Below are positions 1 to 8,068 of a stretch of DNA of 64,000 nucleotides, in pieces. Each line of letters begins with the position of its first letter. Position 1 is the first letter of the stretch. The position numbers were made by a program, and so were the translations under genes. Source of the stretch: Flaviflagellibacter rhizophilus (GTDB taxonomy: Bacteria > Pseudomonadota > Alphaproteobacteria > Rhizobiales > Methylopilaceae); NCBI RefSeq assembly GCF_033898525.1, contig NZ_JAXAFJ010000002.1, positions 557,747-621,746 of the forward strand. Reading direction: 5' to 3'. The notes beneath the pieces are model-generated. The model was not told where the DNA came from. It worked only from the letters and a program-made list of their open reading frames with translations, and ran no database searches.

Positions 1-316
1 GGGAGCGGCGGATATCGTCCTTCCAGAACGAATTGCCGCCATCGATGATGGTGTCGCCGGGCTCCATCATCTGCATCAGATCCTGCACCACGGCTTCGGT
101 GATGTGCCCCGAAGGCACCATCACCCACGCGGTGCGCGGCTTCTCCAGCTTCTGGACGAACTCTTCCAGGCTGGCTGATCCGGTGGCGCCCTCCTCCACG
201 AGGGCCTGAACGGCGGCGGTGTCGCGGTCGTAGACAACCGCTGTGTGGCCCTTCACGTGCAGGCGGCGCACGATGTTGCCACCCATGCGGCCGAGGCCGA
301 TCATTCCAAGCTGCAT
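1..316 (-). CDS. gnd: 6-phosphogluconate dehydrogenase, decarboxylating (3' part cut by window edge)
   Basis: The visible N-terminal 105 residues form a Rossmann nucleotide-binding domain opening with MQLGMIGLGRMGGNIVRRL, followed by VVYDRD and later WVMVPSG and the IIDGGNS signature typical of the 6-phosphogluconate dehydrogenase family. The enzyme oxidises 6-phosphogluconate to ribulose 5-phosphate in the cytoplasm. The GLGRMGGN fingerprint and IIDGGNSFW fit the shorter NAD-preferring (GndA/YqeC-like) branch better than the E. coli Gnd branch, but the cofactor cannot be settled without the rest of the protein. It lies 91 bp downstream of the amidotransferase gene on the same strand and may be read through from that operon, though no shared pathway is evident. 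Confidence 0.85.
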   Translation of the reverse strand, partial: MQLGMIGLGRMGGNIVRRLHVKGHTAVVYDRDTAAVQALVEEGATGSASLEEFVQKLEKPRTAWVMVPSGHITEAVVQDLMQMMEPGDTIIDGGNSFWKDDIRRS

Positions 317-407
317 CGAAAATCCTCCGTGCCCGACATAGTGCGCGATCACGACATGCCAAAGACCTGCGCCGATTTGCCAATCGGCCTAAGCCGAAAG
401 ACGGTGA

Positions 408-1277
408 TCAGATTCGCCCACGCTGGGCCATCGCGGGCCGCACCATATAGGCGATCCAGTTTCGTATTTCGGAGAGGCGCCGGTCCTCATCCAGCACGTC
501 CCTGTCATAGCCAAGGCGCCAGGAGAGATCGGTGCGCGAAGGGTCGGCCTCCAGCGCCCGCAGATCGGTCACATGGGCGTGGAGGTCCTCCTCGGCGCGA
601 AACGGGCCCTCCTCCACCAGCACCCTGCCATAGCGCTCAAGCACCGCGATCATGTCCTTTAACGTGAACTCGGGATGATACTGCACGCCCCAGAACGTGC
701 CGTTCCCGTGCCGGATTTCCGCGGCCTGAACCTCGGAGAAGCTGTTGGTCGCCGTCACCGTCATGCCGGAGGGCCGCTCCGAAACCTCGTCCGTGTGAAC
801 CGCAGGCGCATCGAACGCCCAACCCTTGCCGTCATGCATGGGGTGTGCCCGCCCGGCCTCCGTCAGGGCGATCTTGCGGGCAAGGCCGATCTCGCGCCCC
901 TTGGGCGAGCGCCGGACGCTGCCACCGGCCGCCACGGTCGCCACCTGAAGCCCCCAGCACGAGCCGAAGAACGGAACGCCCGAATCGAACACCGCACGCG
1001 CGAAGTCCACCTGCCGCAGGCATTCCGGCTTCTCGTCATAGATGTTGAGCGACGAGCCGGTCATCGCCACGCCGTCATAGCCGCCGAGCCCGCCGCTGTC
1101 GGGCAGGTTCGCACCGGGATCGGCGGGGAAGCAGATGTCCACCACCGCGTCCGGAACGATGTGGCGCAGCACGTCGGAATAGCCTTCGCTGTAGGTCTTG
1201 CCGCGTATAGCCGCCTGCCGCTCCCGCGCCCGTTGGGTGTTGCCCTCGACGACCAGCAGCCTTGGTGCCCGCGTCAC
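408..1277 (-). CDS. Class I glutamine amidotransferase, probable gamma-glutamyl-amide hydrolase
   Basis: A 289-residue class I amidotransferase-fold protein. The nucleophile elbow is FFGSCWGLQ (Cys107) and the other catalytic residues are in QYHPEF (His201, Glu203), so the triad is complete. There is no attached synthetase domain. In gamma-glutamyl amine pathways (PuuD for putrescine, IpuF for alaninol) stand-alone proteins of this fold remove the gamma-glutamyl group in the last step, and the neighbours here suggest the same job. The GTG start at 1277 overlaps the TGA of the iron alcohol dehydrogenase (GTGA), indicating translational coupling. A longer reading upstream is composed of low-quality sequence inside the dehydrogenase gene and was discarded. 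A GMP-synthase-like amidotransferase of other purpose is the alternative. Confidence 0.85.
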   Translation of the reverse strand: MTRAPRLLVVEGNTQRARERQAAIRGKTYSEGYSDVLRHIVPDAVVDICFPADPGANLPDSGGLGGYDGVAMTGSSLNIYDEKPECLRQVDFARAVFDSGVPFFGSCWGLQVATVAAGGSVRRSPKGREIGLARKIALTEAGRAHPMHDGKGWAFDAPAVHTDEVSERPSGMTVTATNSFSEVQAAEIRHGNGTFWGVQYHPEFTLKDMIAVLERYGRVLVEEGPFRAEEDLHAHVTDLRALEADPSRTDLSWRLGYDRDVLDEDRRLSEIRNWIAYMVRPAMAQRGRI

Positions 1278-2452
1278 CTGACGCCCTCCAGATCTCCCCG
1301 GATCGCGGCGCGAATCAGCGTCTCGAAATCGGCAGCCGTCAGCGGCACGGGATTGCCGCCCGTCGAAGGGTCGCGCTCCGCATGCTCCGCCAGTTCGGCC
1401 GCGCGGCTTTCCTCGACGCCGAGTTCCGCCAATGTGTGCGGCACCCCAAGCGCCTTGCGGAATTCGAGCAGCCATTTCAGCACGGCATCGAAGCCACGCT
1501 CCGGCAGGTCCAGCACGCGCGCCACCACAGCCATCTTCTCCTCGATGGCGGGACGGTTCAGCACCAGCACGTAGGGCAGCATCACGCCGTTCGTCAGGCC
1601 GTGATGGGTGTCGTAGAACGCGCCGACCGGGTGCGAGACGGAGTGCACCGCGCCCAGCCCCTTCTGGAACGCCGCCGCGCCCATGGAGCCCGCCGCGAGC
1701 ATGCGCGAGCGCGCCTCGATGTCGTCGCCCTCGGCGTAGGCGCGCGGCAGGTATTCCGCGATGAGGCGGATGCCCTCGATGGCTATGCCGTCGGCCATGG
1801 GGTGGAAGCCCGGCGCGCTCAGGGCCTCGATGCAGTGCGCCAGCGCGTCGAAACCGGTGGCGGCGGTCAGGAACGGAGGCAGTCCGATTGTGAGTTCCGG
1901 GTCCGCGATCACCACCTTCGGCAGCATCAGCGGATGGAAGATGATCTTCTTCTCATGCGTCGCGGAATTGGTGACGACCGCCGCGCGGCCCACTTCAGAG
2001 CCTGTACCGGCGGTCGTCGGCACCGCCACGATGGGCGCGATCACGTCGGCATTGGCGCGGGTGTACCAATCGTCCACGTCCTCGAAGTCCCAGATCGGCC
2101 GGGTCTGGCCGGCCATGAAGGCGACCATCTTGCCGACATCGAGCGCCGAGCCGCCGCCAAGCGCCACGACGCCGTCATGACCGCCGTCGCGATAGGCCGC
2201 GAGGCCCGCCTCGACGTTGCCCTCGGTGGGATTGCCCTTCACGTCGGAGAATACGTCGGAGGTCAGGCCTGCCGCCTGCAGCACGCCCTTTGCCGCCGCG
2301 ACGACGGGGCCGTCGGCCAGGCCCTTGTCGGTCACGATCAGCGGGCGGCCGATGCCCGCCGTCTTGCAGGCATTCGCCAGTTCGGCGATGCGGCCCGGGC
2401 CCACCAGCACGCGCGTGGGATAGTTCCAGGCGCCCTTCAGTTCAGCGGTCAT
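1274..2452 (-). CDS. Iron-containing (group III) alcohol dehydrogenase
   Basis: A 392-residue Fe-dependent alcohol dehydrogenase. The NAD-binding segment GGGSALD is at residues 99-105, PTTAGTGSEV follows at about 145, and the metal ligands are Asp202 and His206 (GFDALAHCIEA) plus His270 and His284 (AVHSVSHPVG and DTHHGLTNG). The family oxidises primary alcohols to aldehydes with NAD(P). In this cluster it would fit oxidation of the free hydroxyl of a gamma-glutamylated amino alcohol, feeding the adjacent aldehyde dehydrogenase. I chose the ATG at 2452 (MTAELKGAWNYPTRV) because the 14 upstream residues do not resemble the family. It is separated from the aldehyde dehydrogenase by an 85 bp palindromic repeat. 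Confidence 0.9.
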   Translation of the reverse strand: MTAELKGAWNYPTRVLVGPGRIAELANACKTAGIGRPLIVTDKGLADGPVVAAAKGVLQAAGLTSDVFSDVKGNPTEGNVEAGLAAYRDGGHDGVVALGGGSALDVGKMVAFMAGQTRPIWDFEDVDDWYTRANADVIAPIVAVPTTAGTGSEVGRAAVVTNSATHEKKIIFHPLMLPKVVIADPELTIGLPPFLTAATGFDALAHCIEALSAPGFHPMADGIAIEGIRLIAEYLPRAYAEGDDIEARSRMLAAGSMGAAAFQKGLGAVHSVSHPVGAFYDTHHGLTNGVMLPYVLVLNRPAIEEKMAVVARVLDLPERGFDAVLKWLLEFRKALGVPHTLAELGVEESRAAELAEHAERDPSTGGNPVPLTAADFETLIRAAIRGDLEGVR

Positions 2453-2473
2453 GTCTCGGTCTCGTTGTGATCG

Positions 2474-2558
2474 GTAGGGTGGGCAAAGGCGCAAAGCGCC
2501 GTGCCCACCGATTTTCTCGGTCAGCCATGGTGGGCACGCTTCGCTTTGCCCACCCTAC
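2474..2558. repeat. 85 bp palindromic intergenic repeat (GTAGGGTGGGCAAAG type)
   Basis: The left end reads GTAGGGTGGGCAAAG and the right end CTTTGCCCACCCTAC; an inner inverted pair (GCCGTGCCCACC and GGTGGGCACGC) extends the stem with a loop near 2515. It lies within a co-oriented operon, between the two dehydrogenase genes. Small GTAGGGTGGGC palindromes are widespread, non-coding, REP/MITE-like elements in proteobacteria. In RNA it would form a strong hairpin that could stabilise or attenuate the polycistronic message. Confidence 0.85.
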
Positions 2559-2566
2559 GGCCTCAC

Positions 2567-3958
2567 TCAAATCTGCTCGCGGAGATGGAAGCTCTTGGGC
2601 CGCGTCAGCATGCCGTAGCCAAGCTCGGACAATGACGCGCCGCGCCCGGTATCCTTCACGCCCGTCCACGCCAGAGCCGGATCGAGGTAATCGCAGCGGT
2701 TCATGAACACCGTGCCGGTCTCGACCCGGTCACCCAGGCGCTCGGCGGCGTCCACATCCGTGGTCCAGATCGAGGCGGTCAGGCCATAGGGGCTGTCGTT
2801 CATCAGGCGCACCGCTTCGTCGTCGGAGGACACCTTCATGATGCCGACCACCGGGCCGAAGCTCTCCTCCGTCATCACCCGCATGGAATGATCGACACCG
2901 GTCAGCACCTGCGGCGCCAGATAGGCCGTGCCGGGCTTGTCCGCCGGATAGTTGCGGGCATCGAGATGCGCCGTCGCACCGGCGACCACAGCCTCGGCGG
3001 TCTGCGCGCGCACCAGATCGGCAAAGCGCGTGTGCGCCATCGGGCCGAGCGTGGTGGCTTCATCGAGCGGGTTGCCCAGCACATAGGCTCCGGCCTGCGC
3101 CACATAGCTCTCCACGAAGCGATCGTAGAGGCTCTCATGCACATAGACGCGCTCGATGCCGCAGCAGCACTGGCCGGAATTGTAGAACGCGCCGTCGACA
3201 AGGTTCTCGACCGCATGGTCGAACTTCGCATCGGCCCGCACATAGGCGGGGTCCTTGCCGCCGAGTTCGAGGCCAACGCTGGTGAAGCTGCCCGCAGCCG
3301 CGCGCTCGATTGCCCGTCCACCGCCGACCGAGCCGGTGAAGTTCACATGATCCACAGAGCCGGTGGACAGGATCTTCGTCGTGTCGTCGTGCGAGAGAAC
3401 GAGATTGCGGAACAGCCCCTTGGGGCCACCCGCCGCATCGAAGGCCTGCTGGAATCGCTCGCCGACGAGGATGGTCTGCGCCGCGTGCTTCAGGATCACG
3501 GCATTGCCGGCGATCAGGGCGGGAACGATGGAGTTCACGGCGGTCAGGAACGGGTAGTTCCAGGGCGCGATGACCATCACCACGCCCAGCGGGTCACGCT
3601 TGATGTAGCGGCGGATGCCCTCCTTGCCGGCCGGAACGATGGGGGCAAGCGCCTCCTCCGCGATATCCACCATGTAGCGGACGCGCTCCTCCACCGGGCG
3701 GAACTCGCCGCCGTAACGTACGGGGCGGCCCATCTGCAGCGCGAGTTCGGGCACGATCTCCTGGTTCATGGCGGTCAGCGCGTCCATGAACCGCATCACG
3801 AAGGCCGAGCGCTCGGCAATCGGCACCTGCCGCCAGCGCGCCTGAGCGGCCCGCGCCTCGGCCAGCGCCGTGTCGATCTCCGCTCCGCTCGCCGTTGCCC
3901 GCCGCGCCACTTCGCGGCCGTCGATCGGCGATACGCAAACTATGTCACTCATGCTCAT
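2567..3958 (-). CDS. NAD(P)-dependent aldehyde dehydrogenase
   Basis: A 463-residue aldehyde dehydrogenase superfamily protein. Visible signatures are APWNYPF (oxyanion Asn134), FTGS near 208, LELGGKD with the general base Glu231, and SGQCCCG carrying the catalytic cysteine at about 265. It oxidises an aldehyde to the acid; next to a glutamylating enzyme and an alcohol dehydrogenase it probably acts on a gamma-glutamyl-amino-aldehyde, the position PuuC has in putrescine catabolism. Three in-frame ATGs lie close together; the one at 3958 has AGGA five bases upstream, so it is preferred over 3952. Three consecutive cysteines in the active-site loop are slightly unusual. Confidence 0.9.
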   Translation of the reverse strand: MSMSDIVCVSPIDGREVARRATASGAEIDTALAEARAAQARWRQVPIAERSAFVMRFMDALTAMNQEIVPELALQMGRPVRYGGEFRPVEERVRYMVDIAEEALAPIVPAGKEGIRRYIKRDPLGVVMVIAPWNYPFLTAVNSIVPALIAGNAVILKHAAQTILVGERFQQAFDAAGGPKGLFRNLVLSHDDTTKILSTGSVDHVNFTGSVGGGRAIERAAAGSFTSVGLELGGKDPAYVRADAKFDHAVENLVDGAFYNSGQCCCGIERVYVHESLYDRFVESYVAQAGAYVLGNPLDEATTLGPMAHTRFADLVRAQTAEAVVAGATAHLDARNYPADKPGTAYLAPQVLTGVDHSMRVMTEESFGPVVGIMKVSSDDEAVRLMNDSPYGLTASIWTTDVDAAERLGDRVETGTVFMNRCDYLDPALAWTGVKDTGRGASLSELGYGMLTRPKSFHLREQI

Positions 3959-4014
3959 GCACATCCTGTCGCTGAAGCTGTGCGTCCAACCCTCTCCCCG
4001 GGAGAGCGAAGAAC

Positions 4015-5379
4015 TCAGATGATCTCGAAGTAGCGCTGCAATTCCCAATCGGTGATCGCGCGGCGGAACTCGCGTTCTTCCCACTCCCGTGTGGCAGCGA
4101 AATGATCGACGAAGGCATCCCCGAACAGATCGCGCGCCGGAGCCGACGCCTTCAGCCGTCCGGCGGCCTCCATGAGCGAGCGCGGCAGCGCCCGTTCCGG
4201 CGCGTGCTGCACGGCGTAGGAATTGCCGTCGATCGCAGCGTCCGGCTCCACCCGGTTCTCGATGCCCCATAGGCCGGATCCGATGGCCGCCGCGAGCGCG
4301 ATGTACGGGTTGATGTCGGCCGCCGCCACCCGGTATTCGACGCGCTGGCTGGCCGGCGAACCGCCGATCACGCGCAACGCGGTGGTGCGGTTCTCGACGC
4401 CCCAGGTGGCGTCGGTCGGCGCCCAGAAGCCGGGGATCAGCCGCGTATAGGAATTCACCGTCGAGGCCACCATTGCCAGCAGTTCGGGCATCAGCCGCTG
4501 CTGTCCGCCCACGAACCAGCGCATGATGTCGGACATGCCGTGCGGCTTCCCCTCCTCATGGAAGACGGGCTTCCGGTCGCGCGTCAGCGAAACGTGGAGG
4601 TGGCCGGACTGCCCCGGCCAGTCGGCCGACCATTTGGCCATGAAGCTAGCCATCCAGCCGCGCTGCTGGGCCAGCACCTTGGTGAAGGTCTTGAACAGCA
4701 CCGCCCGGTCTGCCGCCTCCAGCGCGCCGGAATATTCGATGGCGGCTTCCAGCACGCCCGGGCCCGTCTCGGTGTGCAGCCCCTCGATGGGGAAATCCAT
4801 GGTGCGGCCAAGCGCCAGCAGGTCGCGGTAGAAGTCCGAGTGCACGGACGAGCGCAGCATGGAATAGCCGAAATAGCCCGGCGTGATGTTCTTCAGTCCG
4901 CGATAGTTCTTCTCGCGCACGGAATGCGGCGTCTCCTCGAACAGGAAGAACTCGAACTCCGCCGATGAGACCACCCCGAAGCCGGCGTCCTCGGCCCGCT
5001 TCAGCACGCGGCGCAAGGTGCCGCGCGGGCACACCTCTTCGGCGGCACCCGTGAACTCGGCCAGGAAGAACAGCATGCCGTCTTCCATCGGCACTTCGCG
5101 GCAGGTGTCCGGCAGCACGCGCACCGGCGCGTCGGGATAAGCGGTGTGCCAGCCGGTATAGGTGAGGTTGTCCACCAGCTGGTCGTTCGAGTCCCAGCCC
5201 AGCACCACGTCGCAGAAGCCGAAGCCCTTCTCCAGTGCACTGAGGAACTTGGACTTGGCCATGTACTTGCCGCGCATGACGCCATCGACATCGGTGACGC
5301 CGACCTTCACATGCTCGAGCCCGCGCTCCTCCACGATGCGCCGGGCGTCATCGGCACTCTTCACATCACGTGGGTCCAT
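4015..5379 (-). CDS. Glutamine synthetase family protein, gamma-glutamyl-amine synthetase type
   Basis: A 454-residue member of the GlnA/PuuA superfamily. The N-terminal beta-grasp part holds VGVTDVDGVMRGKYM; catalytic-domain signatures include SAEFEFFLF (metal ligands), TETGPGVLEAAIEYS, GQSGHLHVSL, NSYTRL, ENRTTALRV and QRVEYRVAAADINPY. These are PuuA/IpuC/GlnA4-like rather than the housekeeping GlnA patterns, and there is no C-terminal adenylylation loop. Such enzymes use ATP to join the gamma-carboxyl of glutamate to an amine. The permease upstream and the dehydrogenases downstream are co-oriented, so it is likely the first committed enzyme of the cluster. The exact amine substrate is not determinable from sequence alone. 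Confidence 0.88.
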   Translation of the reverse strand: MDPRDVKSADDARRIVEERGLEHVKVGVTDVDGVMRGKYMAKSKFLSALEKGFGFCDVVLGWDSNDQLVDNLTYTGWHTAYPDAPVRVLPDTCREVPMEDGMLFFLAEFTGAAEEVCPRGTLRRVLKRAEDAGFGVVSSAEFEFFLFEETPHSVREKNYRGLKNITPGYFGYSMLRSSVHSDFYRDLLALGRTMDFPIEGLHTETGPGVLEAAIEYSGALEAADRAVLFKTFTKVLAQQRGWMASFMAKWSADWPGQSGHLHVSLTRDRKPVFHEEGKPHGMSDIMRWFVGGQQRLMPELLAMVASTVNSYTRLIPGFWAPTDATWGVENRTTALRVIGGSPASQRVEYRVAAADINPYIALAAAIGSGLWGIENRVEPDAAIDGNSYAVQHAPERALPRSLMEAAGRLKASAPARDLFGDAFVDHFAATREWEEREFRRAITDWELQRYFEII

Positions 5380-5448
5380 CGCTTCTCACCTGCTCCGACG
5401 AGTAACGGCCGGGCGCGAACGCCCGGCCGCATTGATCCTGATCCAGAC

Positions 5449-6960
5449 CTAATGGCTGCGGTATTCTGCGGCACCCTTGGACAGGGCGAATTCTTCTTCC
5501 GGCGAGAGCACCAGCTTGTGGCGCCCGACCAGGGCAAAATAGACGATGGCGATGGCGAACCACACCAGCACCCACATCACGCCCTTGGTGAAGTTCGGGT
5601 CCTGCACCTGATAGAACAGCGTGACCACCGCGATGATGATGGTCAGCACCGCACCCGGCACTCCCAGAGGGCTGCGGAAAGGCCGCTCGATGTGCGGGGC
5701 ATTCCGGCGCAGCAGGATGAACGAAGCCGCCTGCGCGATGTAGGAGAACATTGCGCCGGACACCGCCATGTTCAGCAGCACGCTGCCGATGGAGGCCCCC
5801 GCCTGCTCGGCGCCAAGTGCGAACCAGATCACCAGCATCACGGCCAGGCCGGTCAGCGCTCCCACCAGCAATGCGAGGTGCGGCGTGCGGTACTTGCTGT
5901 GGGTGATGGACAAGCCGCGCGGGAAGTAGCCGGCCCGGGATAGCGAATAGATCTGCCGGCCCTGCGCGTAGAGGATGGTGTGGAAGCTGGCGATGAGGCC
6001 CGTCAGCGCCACGATGCCGAGCAGCACCACGCCCGAATCGCCATAGACGGCACGGAAGCCATCGAGAAGCGGTTCAAGGGAAGATGACAGCTTGAACGAG
6101 CCCACGCCGATGACCGATGGGTTCAGCAGCACGATCATGAAGGCCGAAATGATCAGCGTGATCATGCCGAGGATGATGCCCTTGGGCATGTCGCGCTTGG
6201 GATCGACACTTTCCTCGGCCGCCAGCGGAAGCTGCTCGATGGCCAGGAACAGCCACACGGCGAAGGGAAGGGTCGCCAGCACGCCGGAGAAGCCGAACGG
6301 GAACAGCGACCCGCCGCCCTCCGGCAGTTCCACCGCCGCTCCATCCGGCCCGACGCCGATGTTCAGCGCCCAGCGGCTGAAATCCATGTTCGGGATGGCG
6401 CTGACCCAGAAGAACACCAGCACGGCCAGCGAGATCAGGGTCACCACCATGGTCACCTTGAACGACAGTTCGAGGCCGAACACGTTCAGCGACACGAAGA
6501 TGGCGTAGAAGATGATCCAGACGACCGGCGACCAGGCGGGATCGAACCCCACGATGGAGTTCACATAGGCCGTAATGAACGTCACCACGACCGCCGGCGT
6601 GATCACATATTCCACGTTCTCGCAAAGGCCGGTCAGGAACCCGCCCCACGGGCCCATGGCCGTGCGGGAGAAGGAATATGCCGCGCCGGTGTGCGGCAGC
6701 GCCGCCGACATCTCGGCGATGGAGAAGGTCAGGCCCAGATACATGATGGCGATGATGATGGCCGCGACCACCATGCCGCCCCAGCCGCCCGTGCTGAACC
6801 CGAAGTTCCACCCGGAGAAATGGCCGGAAATGACCGCACCGACGCCGAGCGCCCAGAGCGAGGCCACGCCCGCATAACGCGTCAGGCCTCTCTTGGCGAA
6901 GTAGGCATCATCGACTGTCTGGTACTTCACGCCACCGGCGCCCGCGTCCTGATGCGACAT
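5449..6960 (-). CDS. APC-family amine/amino-acid permease, ethanolamine-permease-like
   Basis: A 503-residue inner-membrane transporter with about 12 hydrophobic segments. The N-terminal block WALGVGAVISGHFSGWNFG closely follows the pattern I associate with ethanolamine permeases of the APC superfamily, and PHTGAAYSFSRTAMGPWGG is the family's second conserved block. It is the first gene of the minus-strand amine cluster and its promoter region is shared with the divergent MurR/RpiR regulator. Import of ethanolamine or a related amino alcohol is the inferred role; a general amino-acid or polyamine substrate remains possible. Confidence 0.85.
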   Translation of the reverse strand: MSHQDAGAGGVKYQTVDDAYFAKRGLTRYAGVASLWALGVGAVISGHFSGWNFGFSTGGWGGMVVAAIIIAIMYLGLTFSIAEMSAALPHTGAAYSFSRTAMGPWGGFLTGLCENVEYVITPAVVVTFITAYVNSIVGFDPAWSPVVWIIFYAIFVSLNVFGLELSFKVTMVVTLISLAVLVFFWVSAIPNMDFSRWALNIGVGPDGAAVELPEGGGSLFPFGFSGVLATLPFAVWLFLAIEQLPLAAEESVDPKRDMPKGIILGMITLIISAFMIVLLNPSVIGVGSFKLSSSLEPLLDGFRAVYGDSGVVLLGIVALTGLIASFHTILYAQGRQIYSLSRAGYFPRGLSITHSKYRTPHLALLVGALTGLAVMLVIWFALGAEQAGASIGSVLLNMAVSGAMFSYIAQAASFILLRRNAPHIERPFRSPLGVPGAVLTIIIAVVTLFYQVQDPNFTKGVMWVLVWFAIAIVYFALVGRHKLVLSPEEEFALSKGAAEYRSH

Positions 6961-7039
6961 GCTAGACCCCCGTCTGCCGTGGCTGGGCCAGCGGCACGCT
7001 TCCCGAACGACCGGGCGGCTGACGTCGCTGGCCGGGCGT

Positions 7040-7087
7040 GGAATGATCGTTCCAGACAGCGCGATTGCATGTCAACATGGAATGATC
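7040..7087. promoter_or_regulatory. Candidate operator for the divergent MurR/RpiR regulator
   Basis: The 160 bp gap between the permease and regulator genes contains TGGAATGATC twice as a direct repeat, at 7039-7048 and 7078-7087 (39 bp apart). The first copy is also the left half of an imperfect 14 bp palindrome, GGAATGATCGTTCC at 7040-7053. Two phased copies of a near-palindrome between divergent genes is the usual layout for a local repressor binding site. That MurR/RpiR binds here is inferred from position only. Confidence 0.5.
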
Positions 7088-7132
7088 TGACCACACGGCT
7101 TTGACGCAAGATTCAGCAGGATGCCGCCCCCG

Positions 7133-8008
7133 ATGGATGCGGAAAGAGCAACAACCCTCCTCCACCTGATCGAGGACGCCCTGCCCGGCCTCACCGCGCA
7201 GGAGCGCCGCGCCGCGCTCTATCTGCGAGACCATTATCCGGTGGCCGGCCTGGATCCGCTGGCCCGTCTGGCCCGGGTCAGCGGCGTCAGTTCCCAGACC
7301 GTGCTGCGGCTGGCGGCAAAGCTCGGCTTCGGCAGCTATCGCGAGCTTCAGGACAGCCTGCGCGGCGAGGTGGCCGCCGAACGCGCATCCCCTCTCGGCC
7401 GCTGGATGGGCCGAAGCACCACCGCCAGCGAAGAGGACTGGCTTGCCGGCTTCGGGGCACAGATCGCGGGCAACATCGCGGCGGCGTTCTCGATGGTGGT
7501 GCGCGAGGACTTCGAGCGCGCGGCGCAGGCACTGGCCGACCGCCGCCGCCCTGCGCTGGCCATCGGCGGCCGCTTCACGCAGGCGCTGGCCCGCACCATC
7601 ACGCGCCATCTGGAGGTCGTGCGCGGCGGCATCGAGGAAGTCGGCTCCATCTCCTCCACCTGGCCGGACCGGCTGATCGACGTGGACCGCCGCTCCATCG
7701 TCATCGCCTACGACATCCGCCGTTATGCGCCCGACGTGGTGCGATTCACCGAGATCGCAGCCGAACAGGGCGCTTTCGTCATCCTGTTCACCGACAGCCG
7801 CGCCGCGCCGGCCTGCCGCCACGCCTCCGTCGTCTTCGCCGCACCCACCGACAGCGCCGGCGCCTGGGATTCGCTCGCCGCCCTCTTCGCCGTCACGGAG
7901 GCGCTGATCGCGAGGGTGACGGAACTGGAAGGCAGCGGCACGACGGAGAGGCTGGGCCGCCTCGAGAACATTCGCGCACGCCTTCTCGGCCCCGGCGACG
8001 GCGTCTAA
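7133..8008 (+). CDS. MurR/RpiR family transcriptional regulator
   Basis: A 291-residue regulator with an N-terminal HTH_6 domain (SQTVLRLAAKLGFGSYRELQ at about residues 53-72) and a C-terminal SIS sugar-phosphate-type sensing domain (about 105-260). It is divergent from the amine-catabolism operon and upstream of the urease operon, so either could be a target; the paired repeats at 7039-7087 favour the divergent genes. The ATG at 7133 is chosen; an ATG four codons upstream (7121) is possible. The SIS domain lacks an obvious clue to the ligand. Confidence 0.85.
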   Translation: MDAERATTLLHLIEDALPGLTAQERRAALYLRDHYPVAGLDPLARLARVSGVSSQTVLRLAAKLGFGSYRELQDSLRGEVAAERASPLGRWMGRSTTASEEDWLAGFGAQIAGNIAAAFSMVVREDFERAAQALADRRRPALAIGGRFTQALARTITRHLEVVRGGIEEVGSISSTWPDRLIDVDRRSIVIAYDIRRYAPDVVRFTEIAAEQGAFVILFTDSRAAPACRHASVVFAAPTDSAGAWDSLAALFAVTEALIARVTELEGSGTTERLGRLENIRARLLGPGDGV

Positions 8009-8068
8009 AGGCGGCTTTGACTTCATCGCCCAAAAGTCGGACCGTCGCGCCGCTTCGACGGGACGCCC

